Origin: Flaccisagitta enflata
Lineage: Eukaryota > Chaetognatha > Sagittoidea > Aphragmophora
DNA length: 64,000 nucleotides
Direction: 5' to 3'
Assembly: GCA_965153355.1 (NCBI GenBank)
Contig: OZ231127.1
Span: 31,186,001 to 31,250,000, forward strand
Positions 60,375 to 64,000 of the stretch are shown piece by piece (the stretch's first letter is position 1; every line of letters starts with the position of its first letter). The position numbers were made by a program, and so were the translations under genes. A model generated the notes under the pieces. That model made no database searches and was not told the DNA's origin. It worked only from the letters and a program-made list of their open reading frames with translations.

Positions 60375-60609
60375 CAACGGCTACGCAAACGATCTTTTTA
60401 AGATCATTGGTAATATTTGCTAATTGATCGAAGTCTTCGGCCCACAGTATTCGTGATTCGTTGCCGGCGATTTTCCTCAGCGTCTCTCTTTCGACTTCGC
60501 TTCCGATTCCGACGGCGAAAACGGTCACGTTGTTCTCGGCCCATTTTTGCGATGCTTCTTCGAGGTTGTCCTCATCGATGGCCTGACCATCGGTGAACAC
60601 TATGCAAAC
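60375..60609 (-). CDS. vWA domain exon 4 with MIDAS aspartate
   Basis: The exon is 235 bases, phase 0 to phase 1, acceptor cacaacag and donor gtgaga. It reads VCIVFTDGQAIDEDNLEEAS, later VTVFAVGIGSEVE, and ends with the last helix (...DFDQLANITNDLKKIVCVAV). FTDG supplies the third MIDAS residue, so all three motifs of the domain are intact. Sequons N-V-T, N-E-S and N-I-T are present, and the closing cysteine matches the one in exon 1. The frame continues into EGF 1 as VAV-GNDCEG. A repeat of the CAAGGCC superfamily ends 29 bases into the following intron. Confidence 0.92.
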
Positions 60610-60840
60610 CTGTTGTGAGACGATAATAAGGGCAAGAATGTGGAATTGACCTTGTTGAGCTTTTCCTAATTTCGCACCTGTAAAATGCACGATAAGTCGT
60701 GACATAACAGGTTCCTGTTTCTGACGGTCTTAAAGGCCCGTCCCGAACATGAAAGCCGTCGTATTGAGCCATCCGGACCAAAAGCTCAAGATGTGTTGAG
60801 TACTGAGTTCCGTTCGAGCATGTCATTTATTTAATCTTAC

Positions 60841-60979
60841 CCTAGCAATATCATCTCCGTCACGTTGATGCTCTTGAAACTTGGGTAATATTTCTTCCAT
60901 TGCTTTAGCTGCGTAAGTCCCAGTTGAGATGTATGGTGATTTTTTTATCTGGTCTTTCACAGCATCTTTTTCGTAGTTG
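60841..60979 (-). CDS. vWA domain exon 3 with MIDAS threonine
   Basis: The exon is 139 bases, starting with one base of a split codon after ttcaacag and ending at phase 0 before gtaaga. The peptide runs NYEKDAVKDQIKKSPYISTG then TYAAKAMEEILPKFQEH. The threonine in STGT, with glycines around it, is in the place of the second MIDAS motif (usual form ...GGTNTGKAL). The exon ends ...GDDIAR, right before the central strand in exon 4. Confidence 0.88.
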
Positions 60980-61194
60980 CTGTTGAATAAAGCAGAAATA
61001 TGAAATTATCCAATCATAATTCATCTAGACGTTGTCAATAACGTGTAAAGTAGGGAAAAGGTGCTGAGATTGTCGAGAAGCGCTTCCCGGTAAAGCAGGG
61101 GTAAATCGCGTTCGTGCAACTCAGCTCTATACGTTGTACCGGTTGGTCAGATTTGACACGCTTCTTGGATGCTGGGATGAATCTAAATACGCGC

Positions 61195-61304
61195 CTGGTA
61201 AGGAGTAATGTATTTGTAACACTTCCGCCGGAGAATTGCGAAAATGCTACCCTCGTTTTGTTTTCTCCCATATCCAATCCGTCAATAAGCGTGTCTGCAA
61301 TTTG
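61195..61304 (-). CDS. vWA domain exon 2
   Basis: The exon is 110 bases, starts at phase 0 after tttcacag, and ends at phase 2. It reads QIADTLIDGLDMGENKTRVA, then FSQFSGGSVTNTLLLT. This is helix 1 and strand 2 of a vWA fold (the usual ...ig...trValv.FS). A sequon N-K-T is present. The only end that restores the frame into the next exon (AG + C AAC, giving T-S-N-Y-E-K-D) lies before GCGCGT, so the donor looks like GC rather than GT. The nearest GT, three bases further on, breaks the frame. Spacing to the next exon matches the family alignment, so I trust the frame more than the GT rule here. Confidence 0.8.
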
Positions 61305-61634
61305 CTGTGAAATGATCAAAAACACTTGACTTACGGATAAGAAAAAAAATTTCTCTTGATATTCATTTATTCCCCACGATGCAATTCAACCAAATTGAGA
61401 CCCCAGCTTGAGTTGGTTTTTCCTTCAAACTTGATTGCTTTTAATCGTTTATCATCTATTGAAAACTTTAGAAAAAGTAAAGCCACTCTAATGATAATAT
61501 GGTCTTCGAGCGTAGACGCCAAAAAAGCTAAGTGTTAGCAACCGACAGACAGACCAACGGATGTGGCAACTCGTTGAGTTGGGAAAATGGACCCAGAATT
61601 CCCTACATCAGTTGCTAGCAAAAGATTCTCTTAC

Positions 61635-61846
61635 ATGCAGCAACGTTTTGAAATAGTTAGGCTTCCCGCCAAAATTTGTATTCTCGATGCTTCCAGATCC
61701 ATCCACAATCAATTGCAAATCCAGCTTCGCCGAACGATGGCACTTTGTCCCTTTCGAAGGATTGTTATGATTGAATTGTTGAAACTGCTCCTTTTGGAAA
61801 AGCCATACGGGTGCTGTTTTCCAATTCGGTGATGTCTTTTGTTTTA
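61635..61846 (-). CDS. vWA domain exon 1 with MIDAS DGSGS
   Basis: The exon is 212 bases, phase 1 start and phase 0 end. The donor gtaaga is clear. I chose the acceptor agtcag at 61847-61852 because it is the only nearby AG that keeps both the open frame and the phase-1 join (AAT G + TA). The first 40 residues are a lead-in ending ...GTKCHRSA. The vWA first strand follows: KLDLQLIVDGSGSIENTNF. DGSGS is the D-x-S-x-S part of the metal-ion-dependent adhesion site. The single cysteine just before the domain is typical of extracellular vWA modules. The domain presumably binds a protein ligand through a divalent cation. Confidence 0.85.
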
Positions 61847-61875
61847 CTGACTTACTAAGCGGTTTTTTTATTTAG

Positions 61876-61965
61876 GGTAAGGGGTAGGGTTAGGGTTAAG
61901 GTTGGGGTCGGGGGTGGTTTTAGGGTTAGGGTTAGGGTTAGGGCTAGCGTTAGGGCTAGGTGAGG
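61876..61965. repeat. Interstitial telomere-like array
   Basis: Degenerate TTAGGG units (gtagggttagggttaaggtt and agggttagggttagggttag). Too short and too imperfect to be a chromosome end, and coding exons lie on both sides. It sits in the intron between the linker exon and vWA exon 1. Confidence 0.8.
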
Positions 61966-62149
61966 GCTGGGTCTTATACATTTCAACCCGAATCTACTTG
62001 AATTAAAGCTTCGCCCAAGCGGGGAAACCCGAAAAAAAACAAAAGATCTGTATCGTCTTAGAAATTTTTTCCGAAATGCGTTATGGCGAATTTGGCTCAA
62101 CGGCCTCATATTTTGTTTTGGAAATGCACAAGGAAAAAAGAAGCAAAAA

Positions 62150-62365
62150 CGTCGCGGGCGGGTGGGTAGGGGACTCGGCCCCCCCCCCCCTTCCTCAACG
62201 CACACATAGTTAACGACCCACGGGATACCTTATCAGGCTGTCCTGATTCATTCTTGCATCACTAATCGGGAACAGACTAGACCGTCAACAGTGATCTGTC
62301 CATTTGTCTGTTTGGTAATGGTTTCTCATTCGTCCATCGGTCATCTATCGGTAGAGGACGCGCCA
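62150..62365 (+). mobile_element. CAAGGCC-superfamily subfamily C fragment
   Basis: acgtcgcgggcgggtgggta, ggggactcgg, (C)n, then a weak tract (tctgtccatttgtctg...). The ends are not clear. It lies between the linker exon and vWA exon 1. Confidence 0.35.
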
Positions 62366-62394
62366 ATTTCAGGTCAGTGCAGTAACAAATGTAC

Positions 62395-62562
62395 CATTAA
62401 TGGGTTCCAGGTTATTCAGATATTCGTCGGTTTGGTTGATTTTTTCTCGTAGTTTCGTGCACTCTTCCTTCAAAGTGTGCAGACCTTGATCAAACATCAA
62501 CGCCGTTGGCCCCAGATCGATGTGAACCCAGGCGATGTGCTCCTTGACTTGATTTAAATCAA
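62395..62562 (-). CDS. Helical linker exon of vWA/EGF gene
   Basis: The exon is 168 bases, 56 codons, phase 1 to 1, with acceptor ctcaaag and donor gtacat. The peptide starts DLNQVKEHIAWVHIDLGPTA. Its second half has leucines and other hydrophobics at heptad-like spacing (L-x-x-GL-x-x-L...C-x-x-L...I), so a short coiled coil is likely. A sequon N-Q-T lies near residue 42. No catalytic motif is visible. It may space or oligomerise the domains between the upstream EGF and the vWA domain. I do not recognise the family from sequence alone. Confidence 0.75.
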
Positions 62563-62675
62563 CTTTGAGAAAGAGAAAATGGAAGTGTGTGGAGAGGGGG
62601 GGGGGGTATATGGGTAGTGGTAGCCGGTGAGGTTGTGACATTAATGCAGGAATCGCTCGCTAAAACGTTGCAGAT

Positions 62676-62752
62676 CGAGAGACTGACGGACTGACAGACT
62701 GACTGACCGACACAGCACCGCGCCTACAGAGGTTTGCGCAAGCTACTTAAAA
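62676..62752 (+). mobile_element. CAAGGCC-superfamily subfamily B 3' end
   Basis: gactgacggactgacagact tract, gacacagcaccgcgcctaca, gaggtttgcgcaagctactt and AAAA. It lies in the intron between the first EGF exon and the linker exon. Confidence 0.5.
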
Positions 62753-62862
62753 TGGAGAAAATTCAGATGATATCATGGAGATTATGATGATAGAGCAAGA
62801 ACGCAAAATGCAAGCTGTGCTCGGATTGTGAGGCCATGAGGGTAAGATATTTCATTCCGTAC

Positions 62863-62973
62863 GCGCGCAGTCTCTGCCGTAGAATCCGGGATTACAGTCG
62901 CATAGGAAGTCTTCGCCGAGATCGTAACATCGTCCTCTTCCATGACAGTTTTGTCCCAAGCAATTATCTACGA
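62863..62973 (-). CDS. EGF-like domain exon, most upstream visible
   Basis: The exon is 111 bases, 37 codons, phase 1 to phase 1. The acceptor is ctttcag and the donor gtacgg. It reads VDNCLGQNCHGRGRCYDLGE and continues to ...GFYGRDC. The six cysteines are spaced C-x4-C-x5-C-x8-C-x-C-x8-C, a complete EGF module. The stretch C-Y-D-x4-F-L-C-D-C fits the C-x-[DN]-x4-[FY]-x-C-x-C pattern for Asp/Asn hydroxylation. It joins in frame to the linker exon (GCG C + TT). Its role is inferred: extracellular protein-protein contact. The preceding exon is not in the window. Confidence 0.85.
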
Positions 62974-63045
62974 CTGAAAGAAGGGACCATCGAAAAAAAG
63001 TCCTTTTAAAACCGGGAGTAGCTTAATCTTTTTTTACTTTTTTTT

Positions 63046-63186
63046 TGGTGCGCAAATCGGCGCTTTGGCGACAAAGCACCTCTATAACCGGTCATTTTTG
63101 CCCCTTCGTCGGTTGGTTGATCTGTCCGTCACGCAAACGCTTGATTAACCACCCGGCACAGCCATTGGCCTACTTGGCCTTGTTTT
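63046..63186 (-). mobile_element. CAAGGCC-superfamily element, subfamily B
   Basis: Plus strand: GTGCGCAAATCGGCGCTTTG, agcacctctataaccggtca, cgtcggttggttgatctgtc, cgtcacgcaaacg, and the end attggcctacttggccttgt. Both ends can be seen. Confidence 0.75.
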
Positions 63187-63653
63187 GTCAGAGTAAAATC
63201 TAAAAAAACAAAAAAAAAACCGTTAGGCTTAAGATGGCTTTTATGCTATGAACATAATTGTTTACACACTAGTGGTTTTCTTTATTTTTCATCATTTATA
63301 GAGAGCAAAAGCTGCTAACCACAACATTTTAAAGCAAGTTTGTTAGCAGTTAGGATAGGCAGGACCAGTGGTATAATAATGCGACCAAGAATTAAACAAA
63401 AGTATTGTGTTAACGACCGGCAGACAGCGAATGGAATGCACGCGTACAAGACAACACAAGCTTACATGTCTAAAGGGCATGGCAACAGACATCACTCAGA
63501 GAATTGAGTTTTTGACTGATTGAAATGACTCACATAACATTCTTCATCTTGCGATACAGTGGGGTTCGTGGAATAACAGCCTAAACTGGAGGAAGGTATT
63601 TAAGTGTCTTAATTTCATTTGACAAACTTAATATTTGAAATATAAGTTGTTCA

Positions 63654-64000
63654 CTTGATGCTTTTGTCCCTGAGTTTTTTTGTTGCTATGGAAACCAAAA
63701 TTATTTTTTCAAACATTTATAACCACTAAAATATCAATATTTTGAGAAATATTGTCAGGGAACATTGCTTAGAATTAAATTTGCTACAACTTTCCCACAG
63801 TATGTTCAGTAAAAATATTGCTCGTTTGGCCGTTGCTAGGGGGCATCACACCTAGCAACCGTTAAATGATGCTCCCTAGCAACGGCTAAATGAGCAATAT
63901 TCTTACAGGACATACTGTGGGAAAGTTGTAGCAAATTTAAATCTGAGCAATGTTCCCTGATAATATTTGTTAAGATATTGATTGATATTCTAGCTGTTAT
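63654..64000. mobile_element. Second copy of the giant-hairpin element, cut by window edge
   Basis: It shares atcaatattttgagaa, the aacttt-cccacagtatgttc core and the ccctagcaac motif with 17364-17937. Both arms are visible around the turn near 63850. The right terminus is outside the window. Confidence 0.8.

Noticed and set aside
61876-61965. Chromosome end
   Set aside because: Too short, degenerate, and flanked by exons of one gene on both sides.

Overview
This window is eukaryotic, and the signs point to an animal, probably a marine invertebrate. It is mostly non-coding and very rich in repeats. Coding sequence comes in short exons with GT-AG borders. The clearest gene encodes an extracellular EGF/von Willebrand A (vWA) protein of metazoan type. 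There is a degenerate Penelope-like retroelement and a short interstitial TTAGGG-like array. I cannot name the species. None of the long open frames in the simple repeats is believed to be a gene.

The best gene lies on the minus strand from about 62.97 kb down to 47.89 kb. I can place ten internal exons: one EGF exon, one helical linker exon, four exons that together make a complete vWA domain with all three metal-binding (MIDAS) motifs, and four tandem EGF exons. The phase-1 borders and reading frame agree across every junction. Both ends of the gene lie outside what I can see. Its large intron (49.36-60.37 kb) holds a 1.7 kb minisatellite with a 21-bp unit and many microsatellites. Two plus-strand candidate terminal exons (43.48-43.73 kb and 25.38-25.66 kb) look coding but match no family I recognise. 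A third, on the minus strand near 7.0 kb, is weak.

The most interesting content is the mobile DNA. One superfamily has at least thirty recognisable copies or fragments. It starts with (A)AACAAGGCC, carries a GGGTGGGCAGGGGC box and a (GTCY)n-type tetranucleotide tract (GACC/GACG/GTTG), and ends in a short hairpin followed by A residues. The hairpin is AGTCGCG...CGCGACT in one subfamily and GTGCG...CGCAC in another. Between the ends sit different cargoes: ATTC arrays, an 8-bp array, 10-bp ATGACTTAAA arrays, minisatellites, or another element. The architecture resembles Helentron-associated non-autonomous elements (DINE/HINE, mini-me and pearl types). Copies sit head to tail, lie inside (TTTC)n tracts, and end 12 and 29 bases from splice donors of the vWA/EGF gene. 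A second family (called D here) has inverted GGGCAGCGGCCCCGAAGG boxes, a polypyrimidine tract and a 20-bp minisatellite, and ends in GCTTTTGCGACTATT.

Several independent MITE-like elements have long inverted repeats and TA duplications. They lie at 339-950, 953-1308, 17364-17937 (related copy at the right edge), 23601-23967, 27236-27548, 32615-32905, 34762-35365 and 43861-45707. The last one contains a superfamily element that itself contains a D element. The rest is microsatellite, mainly (CT)n, (TTTC)n, (CA)n, (TTG)n, (ATTC)n and GAT/GAC, plus AT-rich sequence in which I see no gene.
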